64,000 nt of DNA from Phytophthora sp. 'mugwort' (lineage: Eukaryota > Oomycota > Peronosporomycetes > Peronosporales > Peronosporaceae). The notes beneath the pieces were generated by a model. That model did no database searches and was not told where the DNA came from. It saw only the letters and a list, made by a program, of their open reading frames with translations. The position numbers were made by a program, and so were the translations under genes. Of the stretch, positions 52,741 to 63,668 are shown piece by piece. The first letter of the stretch is position 1; every line of letters starts with the position of its first letter. The stretch spans positions 4,154,001 to 4,218,000 of the forward strand of contig JAUCEF010000007.1 in assembly GCA_033558025.1 (NCBI GenBank), in the 5' to 3' direction.

Positions 52741-54071
52741 ATACTAAAGTTCTGTAAATCAATATTTGTCGTTTTATAAACTTCTGAGCAGATAATATAA
52801 ACTCTGACCTGTCATAGTAGCTTCCGGTGATCATTTCCTACCAGAGGAGTACATGTACACCAGAGCTCGCAAATGGGCACCCTAAGTTGGGAACCCTACC
52901 AACCCACCCGTACCCGTGTGTCTCATGGGTGGGTGTGGGTACCCTAATTGGTTTGCCAATGCGGTGGGTGGGTGAAGGCAACCCGATTAAGCCTATATTA
53001 ATAGAGCGATAAATTAACTGCAGTTAAGCTTCCCATAGCAGACATACAAGAGATTTGGTGTTTTTTAGCCTAGCGTGGATGGGCGGGTACGGGTACCCGA
53101 ACTGCCAGCGTGTAGACTGGGGGTGGGGGCTTGGGTATCCGGTTGTAACTCAACAACTGGTGGGTACTACGGTCGCAAACGCAACCGCTGATGTACATGT
53201 AACAGCACACACGCAGGATAATTGAAAACTTGTAGTTGCACACGGCCGGGAAGTATACCTATCGAATCTAAAGAATGGTTGTGGCTGGAGATGGGTGGTG
53301 CGGGTGAAAAAGTCGCTAGAAAGTTATTCACTGTGTATTACCATTCGTCTAGAAAATAAATTATACCTTTAGTAATCTATGTCTGTCGAAAGGCATAAAC
53401 TATTGTCATTTTCTGAAATAGTTATTGACAATGCTATTTTCGGAGGCCCTGTTATCTGCTATCTATAGTTTGATACATCTCCCGACACATTCCAACACTG
53501 AAGGCGACGAGGAGAAGCCCACTCTGTTAATCACATAAAACTGAATCTGGAGTTCTTGAGAAAGCGTTGCTCCTGAAAGTGTTTTAGCGACACGACACGA
53601 TGTATGAGGTCCCCAAAGGGTTCATATTTTCAACTATACGCTTTTGAATTTTAACGAGTCACTTCGACATCATAACGCGTCAGCTAGTCACTTTTGGGTT
53701 GTCAACTAGTTAAAAGTAGATAGCTGGCACGCAAAAAATGACTAGTTGGGAATCCAAACGAGCCTGCAAATGCATTTCGGCGCTAGGCACTTGTCGCTTG
53801 CTGGTGGTCACTAATAGCTAGCTGACACGCCAAAATATGACTAGTTAGGAACCCAAACGAGCCTGCAAAATGCATTTCGGTGCTAGTGACTTGATGTACG
53901 ACGAGGTAGGAGGCATACTGCGCAAGTCTGCAATTGGAGCTCATTCCGATTGATCTACGGCTAAACTGTCACAACAAAATAGTTAGAAAAATATAATATG
54001 GATAGTATCTACCAAATAACGAGATCGCACCTGAGATTCGTCAGACAGATCCTCGATTAACTGACTCAACG
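52741..54071. other. Stretch without a gene; G/C-tract and direct repeats
   Basis: From 52870 to about 53120 the strand is rich in GGGTACCC and GGGTGGG/CCCACCC motifs. At 53721-53793 and 53819-53893 lies an imperfect direct duplication. No ORF over 65 codons has recognisable content. Confidence 0.5.
53721..53893. repeat. Imperfect tandem duplication, about 75 bp each, 98 bp apart
   Basis: Both copies run TAGCTGRCACGC, then ATGACTAGTT, CCAAACGAGCCTGCAA and TGCATTTCGG, ending with CTAG and ACTTG, at 53721-53793 and 53819-53893. A further partial copy of ACTAGTTAAAAG with TAGATAGCTG just upstream suggests that the ACTAGT motif was repeated more than twice. Confidence 0.65.
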
Positions 54072-56415
54072 TCAGATCCAGATCGGTTTGTCATGTTCAA
54101 AACGGATGGTCCAGGTAGGCGGCTTGGCATCAGGTTGGTACGAGAGGACAATACCTCTGTACACACTTGTTTGCATATCTCCAGGCCGTTCAGTGATCAT
54201 GGTTCGGGATTTGTGCCGAACCCGTAGCCCAAGTGCATCGCTCGGACACGTATTTAAACGACGGCGAAGCTTTGAATCCTCCTGCAAAAAAAATTATTAT
54301 CGGCATCCGTCGCGCTCACTCGATACCTGACAAGACAATGAAGTTCTTTTCGTGGACGCCCAGGGCGACGACATTCTTGTGTCTTCGTCTGAGTCTTTGG
54401 CAGATCAATATCTCAACTGATTCAAGCCGCAGCTACGTGTGTGTGTGAGCAAACCCAACCTGAGAGAATTAATGCCTTACCTTCGCATCCGTATTTGTTG
54501 CAAAATTGCTTGATAGTTTCAGCTGCGACGATACGAGAAATCGGTACGCTTGTGAACTTGGCTGGTTTTGGCACCGTCACTCGATAAAGAGAATGGTCTT
54601 GGTGCTTGGAATACCTATGCCACACATTTAGCCATTAGAACAGTATCATAGCGATAGGGTGCATGTGAGATCAAACATTGTTGATAACGCCTTGGTTACA
54701 TGTTGACTGACATAACTGCTGCGGTTAAAGAAAAACGCCTTACCCGACTTGTTTTTGATCAGGTACTACTTGGTCTGATCCTTCTCAAAGCTCCTCGCTT
54801 TAGCTAGCTGCTGTGGAGCAGTGGGCCCTCAGCAAATAAACGAATCTCATGTGATATTCGGTATTCACAGCTCCAATTCAGTTATAGGGGCATGGCGTTT
54901 TCCAAGAAATAGATGGTCTTTGCCCGGAGAGAATCACCCATTGTGGTTCTTATTGTACGACTCAATTCCTTGCTGTTGAGTCATCATTCCCAGGTGCGAC
55001 CCTCCGACATACCACGAGTCAAACGGAGGTTCCAAGGTACGTCTTTTCAAATGCATTAGCGTACACGCCTTCTCCAGGTTTTTTCCGTCTTTTTACAGTG
55101 GACTTCGATATCGACTTGAAGTAATGTCGTGTTGCGCTATTGTACATGTACTCCAGGTCTGGAACAATGATTTCTTTCATAAACGCTTTGTTATTATTTA
55201 ACGTTGTTGTCTTCGACGTGCAGTTCTGGTAGACGTACGGCCAACACGTAACGAGTATGACGTCGGTCCCGCATGTTTGTAGGCACCAGAGATCGCAGTT
55301 GAACAATCCAACGGGCCCCGTTGTCGGCTGAAACTCGAAGCCCGAAAACTGAAGCGCACAACGCTTTGCAGTATCAAAAATTGCATGGAATGCTAGCTGA
55401 CATTCCGATCGCACAAAAGCAAAAATACTCGGGAAGTATCGTCGGCGAGGCTCCCTTTTCGCGCTATCAGGAATGACCCCCATAGCTCCAAAGTTAGTGA
55501 GAGTCTGCCGGCCTTCATGCAATCGGTATGCTCCATCAACTGAGACCGCAATCGAAAGCGAAACGCGAAGCTTTGCGGCAACTAATCACCGTACCAAAGG
55601 TGGGCTCGCCGGAATCATGCACACTATTCGACTTGAAAATGTCTAGCACAACAAGTTCACGGTCTTCAGCATTCCCAATGTCCACTCGACTACTGCACAA
55701 TTTAGTGACCGCCCATTCAAACAAACTCGTCGTAATAATCCAAATTTCTCCACTGCTTTTTAACTTTCTCCTTCTTCCAGCTTCCGTTCCGGTTACGAAG
55801 TTGTTGTATCGAAGGCAAAGGCCTTTCTTGTCTGATATGTACTGCTTTGCTTTCAGCTGCGAGAGTTCACTCAGGGGTTTTGCACCACTCGCGAACAGCA
55901 TTTCTTCGTATCTTACCAAATCAGGATGAATACCACGAGAGGGGGGGGGGCTGCATCTTCTAACGCACGATCGCCCGAAACTTGACACATAAAATCCGTG
56001 TGGACTTGACCCCTAAGGTCAATGCACTCAGGTCTAACGCGAAAGCGAGCTTGGCAGTGGCTCCGAGTGAGACTTACACGAATATAATCTCGTCACACCG
56101 CCGAAGTTCTTGGACAGCCCAGAAGCAGAAAACCGGTACTCCAACCCTTTCCGAAACATCTGTAGCGTCCTCAAAAGATGCGCGAGCCGCAAGCAGCATC
56201 CATTTCCGATTAGGTATGCCTCGACGCGATCGGCTCAATTTATTTGGACTGCACGCCAGACTGTGGTTAGCCACAACCGCCTCTGCTGGAGAGACGCAGC
56301 TCTCTCCTTCACCACCACCTCCGCTTAGGAGCATTGTATCCTCGTGGCCACTACTGCCTTTCGCCTTAACCAAATTGGGTGAGAGTGTCTGCAGCATCAT
56401 CCCCAGCCGAGGCAT
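54072..56415 (-). pseudogene. MULE-type transposase relic, third element
   Basis: Minus-strand blocks in several frames: an N-terminal piece near 56074-56415, then 55536-55988 (HPDLVRYEEMLFASGAKPLS, QYISDKKGLCLRYNNFVTG), 55019-55522 (LTNFGAMGVIPDSAKREP, RRRYFPSIFAFVRSECQLAF, ILVTCWPYVYQNCTSK, EIIVPDLEYMYNSAT) and smaller C-terminal pieces at 54422-54625 and 54072-54287 (YRGIVLSYQPDAKPPTWTIR). The large blocks are long open stretches, so it decayed more recently than the other MULE relics. The family name rests on resemblance to MULE-like oomycete transposases as I recall them. Confidence 0.55.
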
Positions 56416-57876
56416 GTTAAATACACTATCTTCTCCTCGTTAAATACATTTGCTGTTACCTTTGTTATGTGTGAGTATAGGGACGACGTGTGTGTGTTTT
56501 CTGGCCATGTCCGTTCTCTTTGAGCACCGTTCCTGATGCAGCAGCGCTTGGCCTCCGAGCATCTATATCATCAGCGGCTGTGAATACGCAAGCACCAAAC
56601 GAAACACATCGTCAATACATCATCTTACCATCGCCAGACCCTATCGGTGTGTCGTCGAAGCAGCGCTGCTCTATCTTGTTCGCCTTTTGAAGAATGCAGA
56701 AGGGCAAGACAGAACGCACCAGAATGGTTATCCATCAACACAGAAACAATTGTGGTACTCATAGAAGTTTCAACATTAATTATCCTACATTAAGTTGTTT
56801 ATTGCGTTGTCCTCCGTTCACATTACATAGCCTGTATTTACATTATGCGTGAAAGGCAATTGAACCCATAACAAAACCATCTCGTTGTAGGCATTAATGC
56901 CCTGGGTTTAAGACTGCGCGCTACGCACACGGGTCTTAAACCACAGCCAGCGGTCCTCTTTTCTCTACACCCTAACTACGCGCTCCCCCCCCTGACGGCT
57001 CGCTGCGTCAAAGCATACGCCCGCTACGGCTCGTTAGCTTCGTCTTCGCTAGAATAACTTTTAGAGAGTGCTGAACACAACTGAAAAAAAAGGAGGGGTG
57101 AATGTCACATAAATCGACCAACGGAGGAGAGCGGTGCGAGCGCGCGTAGCCACAGCAAACCCGCGCGGGGTGCCCGCGAAGCAGGAACGCGCGGTATTTT
57201 CGGAGGCGGGCCCAGTGCCGAGCTTTTCAGCGAGCCGAGCACTGTTGCGGACCGAGCATAGAATTTTTTCCTCGCAGGAGCGGAGCGACTGCCTTCGCGA
57301 AGCAACCGCGATGCCATCGGTTCTAGGGAGGGCTAGGGTTAATCTGATGTGAAACAATCAATAAAAACGTAAGCTTAAGCTAGAACTGTGACGCGGCGAG
57401 TTGGGTGTAGCGACGCGTGCCTAACTGTTGTTACACTAATACACGCACGAGGATAGGCTTTTCTATCGTAGCAAACCAGTTAAAAACAGATGCTACAGAT
57501 GAACAAAAGAAGTCCACAGTTGTACTGTACTACATAGTTGTGCGTATTATAGTACTATACTTCAGTAGTAGCCGACTACTACTAGTTGTAGGTACTACCT
57601 TAAGTACTGTAGTGCTATTTGCCCTCGTCTCAGGTGTACTAGTATTACCGGTAATAGTTGCGTTGAATCCTCTATGAGGCCAACACCGTAAACCCGCTCT
57701 CGTCTTGCCTAAACAAACATGCTCAGATGTAGCTGATTTGAATCCTATGGGGCTAACAAAGCACGTCCAACAGACACCAGCATCGTTGGCCCAAGATTTT
57801 CTTTGATTTATAAGGTTCTTAGATGGTGTTGCAATCCATACCTGTAGCTCTCGCCACACGTGTAACAAGCATGTCC
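56416..57876. other. Non-coding stretch with palindromic motif and GC-rich block
   Basis: A hairpin at 56905-56942 (GGTTTAAGAC...GTCTTAAACC) belongs to the palindrome family also near 3966 and 47996. A GC-rich block at 57125-57340 reads open in several frames without recognisable product. At 57530-57660 the strand is rich in TACTA/TAGTA trinucleotide-like sequence. Downstream of 57700 it is the 3' flank of the GH105 gene. Confidence 0.45.
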
Positions 57877-59091
57877 TTATATCCTGGTATTCTCATACTT
57901 CGAGAGCTGCTCGACCTCCAGGCTCGCCAAGATGAAAGCACCCTCACCCAAAGCGTGATTGTGCACGATCGGTCTGCCGACGTAATACTCATACGTCGCG
58001 GTCGAATTGAGGCTGCACACTGTCACAGTGCCGTTCCAGCCCAGCGTGCCGTTGTGGTAGTCGAGGAGGAAGGCGCCGCTTTTCACAGTGTATCTATAGG
58101 CCGTCATGGCGGTAATCTTTAGTTTCTGAGACGTGTCCTTGAGCAGACCGAGGCGGAGGCCCTTAAGGATGGAAAACGTGTAGAGCATCGTCGACGAACT
58201 CTCGAGGAAGTTGCCCTTCTTACCACCGAGCGTAGGGAGCTGCCACCACACACCCGTATTCTTATCGGCATAGGTGGCGATGGTCTTGCACAGCTGCGAG
58301 GCTTGGAGCTGGATCGCGGTCGTCAGACGCATACAAGCGGCATTGGACCTGCCGTGACAGTTTCCGAGCTTCTCCCACGCATTGACAAGACCGGCGAGGT
58401 ACCAGCCCAGCGATCTACCCCAGACGTAGGGGCTGGCACCGGTGACCTTATTGGCCCACACGGCCGTTTTTGAGGCGTCGTAGCCGTGCACGACCAGCGC
58501 GGTGGACTTGTCATAGGTGTTATTGTAGAGCAGCTCAATTTGTTGCAGCATGTCCTCGTATGACCAGCCAGGGGCGGTGGCCATGTAAGGCAGGAACGAC
58601 ACGGTGCCATCGAGGTACGACCAGTGTGAGTAGACGTAGTACCAGAACCCCTTGTACTGGTTGCGGGTCTGCAGCGTCAGGGACGAGTTGAGCAACGTCA
58701 AGGTGTCCGTCTCGGCTGTGGTGAGAGCACCCTCGGTAGCCTTGATATCGAGCAGGGCCTGGCCGATCGTGAGTCTGTCCAGGGGCATCTTCGCCGCGGC
58801 TTCGGGGCTCTTGAAAGACGGTGAGATGGACGTGACAATCGAATCGGCGTACTTCGTAAACTTGGTGATACGCTTTGAGTCGACGTCTTTAGAGTGCATG
58901 TTGAGCCATGACTGGATCGCGAGGGCGAGGACGCCCGACTCGAGGGTGCTGGTCACGGCGCCCGACGAGACCACCCCCTGCTTGCGGCTGATAACACTCT
59001 CGATCATTCGAGTCGAGTAAGGGAGGTTATCTGCGGCGGTTGTGACGGCGACGACGGCGGCGGCGATTAGCGAGAAGAGAAAGCTCCTCAT
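57877..59091 (-). CDS. Secreted GH105-type unsaturated rhamnogalacturonyl/glucuronyl hydrolase (404 aa)
   Basis: Intronless, secreted. Hydrolyses the terminal unsaturated uronic acid left by pectate or rhamnogalacturonan lyases, so it would finish plant cell-wall pectin breakdown; substrate is inferred from family. Start at 59091 gives a typical signal peptide (MRSFLFSLIAAAVVAVTTAA); an in-frame ATG at 59178 would bury it and lies upstream of the putative Inr at 59152-59161. Family segments: HWSYLDGTVSFLPYMA with the likely catalytic Asp161, SPYVWGRSLGWYLAGLVNAW, VWWQLPTLGGKK followed by GNFLESSSTMLYTFSILKG, and GRPIVHNHALGEGAFILASLEVE near the end. Several NxS/T sites. Length is normal. GH88 enzymes are related but the WGR..GW and LESS..T arrangement fits GH105 better. 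Confidence 0.85.
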   Translation of the reverse strand: MRSFLFSLIAAAVVAVTTAADNLPYSTRMIESVISRKQGVVSSGAVTSTLESGVLALAIQSWLNMHSKDVDSKRITKFTKYADSIVTSISPSFKSPEAAAKMPLDRLTIGQALLDIKATEGALTTAETDTLTLLNSSLTLQTRNQYKGFWYYVYSHWSYLDGTVSFLPYMATAPGWSYEDMLQQIELLYNNTYDKSTALVVHGYDASKTAVWANKVTGASPYVWGRSLGWYLAGLVNAWEKLGNCHGRSNAACMRLTTAIQLQASQLCKTIATYADKNTGVWWQLPTLGGKKGNFLESSSTMLYTFSILKGLRLGLLKDTSQKLKITAMTAYRYTVKSGAFLLDYHNGTLGWNGTVTVCSLNSTATYEYYVGRPIVHNHALGEGAFILASLEVEQLSKYENTRI

Positions 59092-59151
59092 GGTGCTTCT
59101 GCTTGAGGTGGTAGATTGGCTTGTTAGGCAAGTCAAGAGCGCTGTCTGTTC

Positions 59152-59161
59152 TGGGAATGGA
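59152..59161 (-). promoter_or_regulatory. Putative Inr of the GH105 gene
   Basis: Minus-strand TCCATTCCCA (fits YCAYTYYY), about 65 nt upstream of the ATG at 59091 and downstream of the ATG at 59178. No clear FPR follows (AGAACAG). Confidence 0.45.
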
Positions 59162-59178
59162 TTGTTGGCAAGACCCAT

Positions 59179-60807
59179 TTACCGTGACTCACGCGCGGAT
59201 GCTGTCCTGTGATCATTCTAAGCTGGTATCCTATCCTGTCGTTCTCTTGTAGGAACTGAAGCGAGATGTGCTGCAAATCCACCAAGTGGCATCGTTCGCA
59301 CTGGATGTTACAGTACAGTACATGTATCTATGTCGTTGTGTCTACATTCCATTTTAGGGTAGGCAGGCACAAGAAAAAGTTGACAGACGAAGTTTCCCCC
59401 GAACCAAATAACTGCACTGTAATACTGTTACGACTTCGTGTTTTTTAGGCAAAACTTAGGCAGTCAATAGATTTGACCCCACTGTTTGAGGAAAGGATGG
59501 AAAGGTACCCGGCTCAGAGCCGGATTCGTAATGTGCATTTCTATTATTTTGCTGCGTTCTTCGTTGGACTTGTTAATTCCGTTAATCTGAGGTTGAAGGT
59601 CCATAAATCTTAGACGATACGGTGTACAAATCTCAACAGTCACACGTTCCACACCGAAGCATGGCTAAGTAAAATTACCGCAGGTAGCAAGGAGGAGCTT
59701 GACGATGGAGCTCGATCAATGAACTTAATACAAGACAAGTAACTTGCCGACCTGAGAGGTAACCTTGAATCCATTTTTACTCTGGTGGATATCCTCTTTC
59801 AGTACAAAAGACCTCAGTAAACGAAAATATCCTACTTTAGGCTTGTAGATTTACGCCCCAAATCTCTTACGAGCGACATGCTACAGTTCCCCCTGGCCAA
59901 TTTAGTAGCTGTGAAAGCTAATAATTTACCAACCTATTTCGTTGACATCCACCGACTTCGCTCCATACGGTTGTTTGTATTCACTCTGATAGCTAATACG
60001 TTGCTGTACATAATACGAATAGCTTCCACCGAAGGTATTAAATTGGCGAGGGAGATCTGTAATGTGATCCTACAACCTAACCGCTCCTACATTATTATTT
60101 CCATGGGTATCCCAATGCGCTCAATGACAGCAAACCAATGCTACGAGTGGTTGATTACCGTACAGCTGTTGACACTGTCGCATGTTTTATTGTTTCTTGT
60201 TTTAAAGTATGGGAATTGCAGAGGATTAGGACATAACGAAGGTTACCGGTAGAACGACGCCGTTAAAAATAAAGAAACAGTGTAGGTATAGACAAGCCTC
60301 GGACGAACCGGTGGGTTACACAAACGGGTAACCTTCGCTTTTTGGGCCCGCCAAAGTTACACGAACCCGAAATCGGCAATTTTCGGTCTCGCGCCGCTTA
60401 AGTGCGCGAACCACGAACCCATGGAGCCCAAAAAGGATTCGGGCTCGTTCATGCAGCCATTTAACCGGCTGCGGATTCTTCGTGTACCATTTGGTTCGTT
60501 GTATAGGGCCTGTGATTGGTAGAAAACCACCGAAGGTATTTGCAATCTTAACCGGTACTGAAATTTATCCCGAGCAGCGCTCAATCTGACTTCCATCAAG
60601 ACCTCCACTGTTCCCGGCACGCAATGCCTCCACCTCTACAGTCCGTGCTCAACACCCTAGCGCTGTCAAGTAGACCATCGCAAACTTCCGGTCTTCTGGT
60701 CCGCTCACGGCCCCCCCCCCCCTTCCCAAAGCAGCGGAGACGTCCTATTTTTTTAAGTGGGGAGTTCGCGTTCAATTTCAGGATGAGAAGGGCGTACTGA
60801 CTACGAG
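59179..60807. other. Stretch without a recognisable gene
   Basis: A 124-codon plus ORF at 59878-60252 has hydrophobic segments (SIRLFVFTLIANTLLYII, TVQLLTLSHVLLFLVL) but no recognised family or promoter. A short stem (CTTTTTGGGC near 60338 with its complement near 60426) and a C homopolymer near 60711-60723 are present. Confidence 0.4.
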
Positions 60808-61673
60808 GTGGGCTTGCCTCGCGGACGAGGCCTGCAGAACCAGCGGAAGAACCTTTTTACGATGTCTAGTGGCAAGAGGTCGAAGGTAGCTCATCATTTG
60901 AGGGTTGATCATCACCTTCGATCGCCAAAAAATGAAGTAGAGCTGACGGAGAAGCGTAAACGAGATGATGACGTGGGGTTGTTGTGCTCGTCGCCGCTAT
61001 TTACCAGTAATCCCGCCCGTCTCAATCTGCTCCTGGAAAACACTTCGCATTATCAACCACAATCTACCCCTAAAGTTTGATGAGTATGAGAAGTCTAGAC
61101 TTCTCGAGGCATTCGTGGCCAAATAGGAGATGAAGACCGTTGTGAATGCCAAGCGTGTCAAGAAGTCAATCATCGAGCTGTATCAGGCAGCTAAAAAAGG
61201 AGATGTTGGAGTATATTGCCGACAACTGTGAAGGCCACCCAAATTTTACGCTCGTTGCTGATTTCTGGACGTGTAAAACGACCGGCGACAAGTACTTGGG
61301 GGTAAGAGTGTACATGATCGACAAGGAAGGGCAGTTTAACTCGGTCTTTTCGGGACTAAAAAAACCCAACCCAGCCTACAGTGAACGTGACGGTGGATTC
61401 ACGCACCATTTGAAAGTAGCTAGCAACGATGCTAAACGACTTCAATTTGGAACCCAGAAACTTCTACGGGGTTACCAGGATTCTGGCAGCGATGTCAAAT
61501 GCATGCTGCGCTCGGAGCTGAAATTAAAGTGGGAGCTGTGTTTCGCATATATGTTGCATACTGCAACGAAAGCGTCGTGTGGTATTGGCGGGAAAAGGAG
61601 TCGAGCAGCTAATCCGGATGTGGCTGAGTTAATAGCGAACATGACACGACGAATTACGCAGGTAAGCTTGTGA
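60808..61673 (+). pseudogene. hAT transposase fragment truncated beside the repeat-gene paralogue
   Basis: Two frames. From 61146: CIRQLKKEMLEYIADNCEGH, FTLVADFWTCKTTGDKYLGV, RVYMIDKEGQFNSVFSGLKK, LLRGYQDSGSDVKCMLRSEL, WELCFAYMLHTATKASCGIG, then PDVAELIANMTRRITQV. This is the RNase-H-like core of an oomycete hAT transposase; VADFWT and DSGSDVK hold the first two acidic residues. The C-terminal dimerisation region is absent. By about 61740 the sequence is homologous to the array spacer (compare 4904 onward). Confidence 0.65.
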
Positions 61674-62383
61674 GAACGGGAGGAGATCAATTTCCCGAAT
61701 TGTGTAAGAAAAAGACAAAAGGAGCATCTACGAACTTGCTGGGATACTCGATGTCTCGTAAGAACGAGGGAGAGTACAGGTAGCATACGTGGTGTTGACT
61801 GCGCGGGTGGTCAACAGTGCGATGGTGGATTGTTGTAACGGCACCGCGAGCCGTCAGTGCCGCCGCGGCGCCAGCAATGACTAAAGAGACGACGGCGCAG
61901 TTTCCGTGCCTTCCTTGTTGGTTGCTGGTGATCGTTTTTACATGTTTTAGTGGTTTGTTTTTATCCGCTGCGTAAGTAATACCCATTTGTGTATGGCGCA
62001 TCTATATCTGTTTCTATTTCTATACACTTCAACTGCATTTTCGGTGGTCGTGTCCTGGTGCAGATAGCTACCGATACAACTACCTGTTTGTCTAGCTCCC
62101 AGATTTTGCTGCTTGTAATAGCACGACGCAGCAGCAATATGAAGAATGCAACGCGTTTTGGTAACGAATGAACTATATGCCCATTTAAACCTTGGGATTC
62201 CACGATTCAATCAGATTGCATTCAACTGGTACACTACGTTTCAATCAACTCGAAGCACATCTCGTGCTGACAAAGTACAAAGGTCTCGGCGTATCGGCCG
62301 AGAAGTGTGCGGGTATACGCGAGTAGGCGTCCACTCATGACAGGTCGGTCACCAGGCATGTAGCCACCCCGTCCATCTTGTGC
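61674..62383. other. Diverged array-type 3' flank of the dispersed paralogue
   Basis: From about 61740 the strand aligns with array positions 4904-5550: matching AGTACAGGTAG, GATGGTGGATTGTTGTAA, CCTTCCTTGTTG, then the dispersed repeat at about 61978 and TGCATTCAACTGGTACACTAC near 62217. Many base changes and small indels show that this duplication is much older than the array. Confidence 0.7.
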
Positions 62384-63574
62384 TTACGCGCGCAAGTGAC
62401 GGTAGGCGCTGGTCTTGGTGGATGTCTGTGCAGCCGTCTGTGACGCTTGGTTCGTACTTTTAGTCTTAGGAGACGTCTGTGCAGCCGTCTGTGACGCTGG
62501 GTTGGAGATCTTCTGTGAGGACGGCGTACTGGTGGCACCCTTTGCGTACCCGTCCGTGTTGCCGAAATTGTTGCTCTTGGCTCCTCCATTCGCGCCAGCG
62601 CTGATGCCCGCTCCAGCGTTCAGGCCAGCACCAGCACTCAATCCGGCTCCGGCATTGAGACCGGCATTCAACCCGGCTCCAGCATTAAGACCAGCACCAG
62701 CATTGAGACCGGCACCAGCATTGAGACGAGCTCCAGCATTGAGACCAGCTCCAGCATTGAGGCCAGCACCGGCATTCAACCCGGCTCCAGCATTAAGACC
62801 AGCACCAGCATTGAGACCGGCACCAGCATTGAGACGAGCTCCAGCATTGAGACCAGCTCCAGCATTGAGACGAGCACCAGCGTTGAGACCAGCTCCAGCA
62901 TTGAGGCCAGCACCGGCATTCAACCCGGCTCCAGCATTAAGACCAGCACCAGCATTGAGACCGGCACCAGCATTGAGACGAGCTCCAGCATTGAGACCAG
63001 CTCCAGCATTGAGGCCAGCACCGGCATTGAGGCCAGCACCGGCATTCAACCCGGCTCCAGCATTAAGACCAGCACCAGCATTGAGACCGGCACCAGCATT
63101 GAGACGAGCTCCAGCATTGAGACCAGCTCCAGCATTGAGACGAGCACCAGCGTTGAGACCAGCTCCAGCATTGAGGCCAGCACCGGCATTCAACCCGGCT
63201 CCAGCATTAAGACCAGCACCAGTATTGAGATCGGCACCAGCATTGAGACGAGCACCGGCATTGAGACCAGCACCAGCGTTGAGACCGGCACCAGCATTCA
63301 ACCTGGCACCGGCGTTGAGACCAGCATTAGCCTTAAGGTTTGCGTTGGCATTGAGCGCAGCATGGCCGTTCAAACCTGCATTAGCGTACAAGCCTGCGTT
63401 CGCGTTGAGCCCGGTGCCAGCCCTGAGACCGGCACCCACGCCGCCGTACGTGCCGTGGATAGTCGGCAGTAACCACCCGAACGTCTCCGCCACCTCCGTT
63501 GACGCGTCCACCGAACTGCAGGATAACGCCACAGCTGTCACACACAGCGCGCAGATCGTCTTGTGGAGCATCAT
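62384..63574 (-). CDS. Secreted hexapeptide-repeat (LNAGAx) protein, dispersed paralogue (396 aa)
   Basis: Same plan as the array genes with clear divergence. The signal peptide has a few changes (MMLHKTICALCVTAVALSCSS). The Gly/Tyr region is shorter (HGTYGGVGAGLRAG), without AAAGAGGYGG or the LSAALKVLAGLRAG segment. The transitional region reads ANLKANAGLNAG, the repeat domain holds about 40 LNAGAx hexapeptides with a higher-order pattern of six to eight repeats, and one place reads GLNAGLNAG, a three-residue loss that keeps frame. The tail has two NQASQ-like blocks instead of four but still ends YRHLRA. Retention of signal peptide, frame and tail end despite divergence argues for selection on the minus-strand protein. 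The homologous upstream DNA continues past the window end. Confidence 0.85.
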   Translation of the reverse strand: MMLHKTICALCVTAVALSCSSVDASTEVAETFGWLLPTIHGTYGGVGAGLRAGTGLNANAGLYANAGLNGHAALNANANLKANAGLNAGARLNAGAGLNAGAGLNAGARLNAGADLNTGAGLNAGAGLNAGAGLNAGAGLNAGARLNAGAGLNAGARLNAGAGLNAGAGLNAGAGLNAGAGLNAGAGLNAGAGLNAGARLNAGAGLNAGAGLNAGAGLNAGAGLNAGAGLNAGARLNAGAGLNAGARLNAGAGLNAGAGLNAGAGLNAGAGLNAGAGLNAGARLNAGAGLNAGAGLNAGAGLNAGLNAGAGLSAGAGLNAGAGISAGANGGAKSNNFGNTDGYAKGATSTPSSQKISNPASQTAAQTSPKTKSTNQASQTAAQTSTKTSAYRHLRA

Positions 63575-63652
63575 TTTGGTTGAGCTTGGATTGAGTTTAA
63601 ATAGCTTTCTTGCGTGCTCGCTTGTACTAAGGCAACTTGGTCGGGACGGCCA

Positions 63653-63668
63653 CAGTTGAGGAATGAGC
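63653..63668 (-). promoter_or_regulatory. Inr + FPR-like core promoter of the dispersed paralogue
   Basis: Minus-strand GCTCATTCCTCAACTG agrees with GCTCATTYYNCAWTTT at 14 of 16 positions. It lies about 85-90 nt upstream of the ATG at 63574, in the same place as the weaker matches in the array units. Confidence 0.6.

Noticed and set aside
57061..57357. Overlapping ORFs on both strands in a GC-rich block
   Set aside because: Open because of composition; no recognisable motif and no agreement with gene features.
59092..59178. 29-residue N-terminal extension of the GH105 protein
   Set aside because: It would bury a clean signal peptide and lies across the putative Inr.
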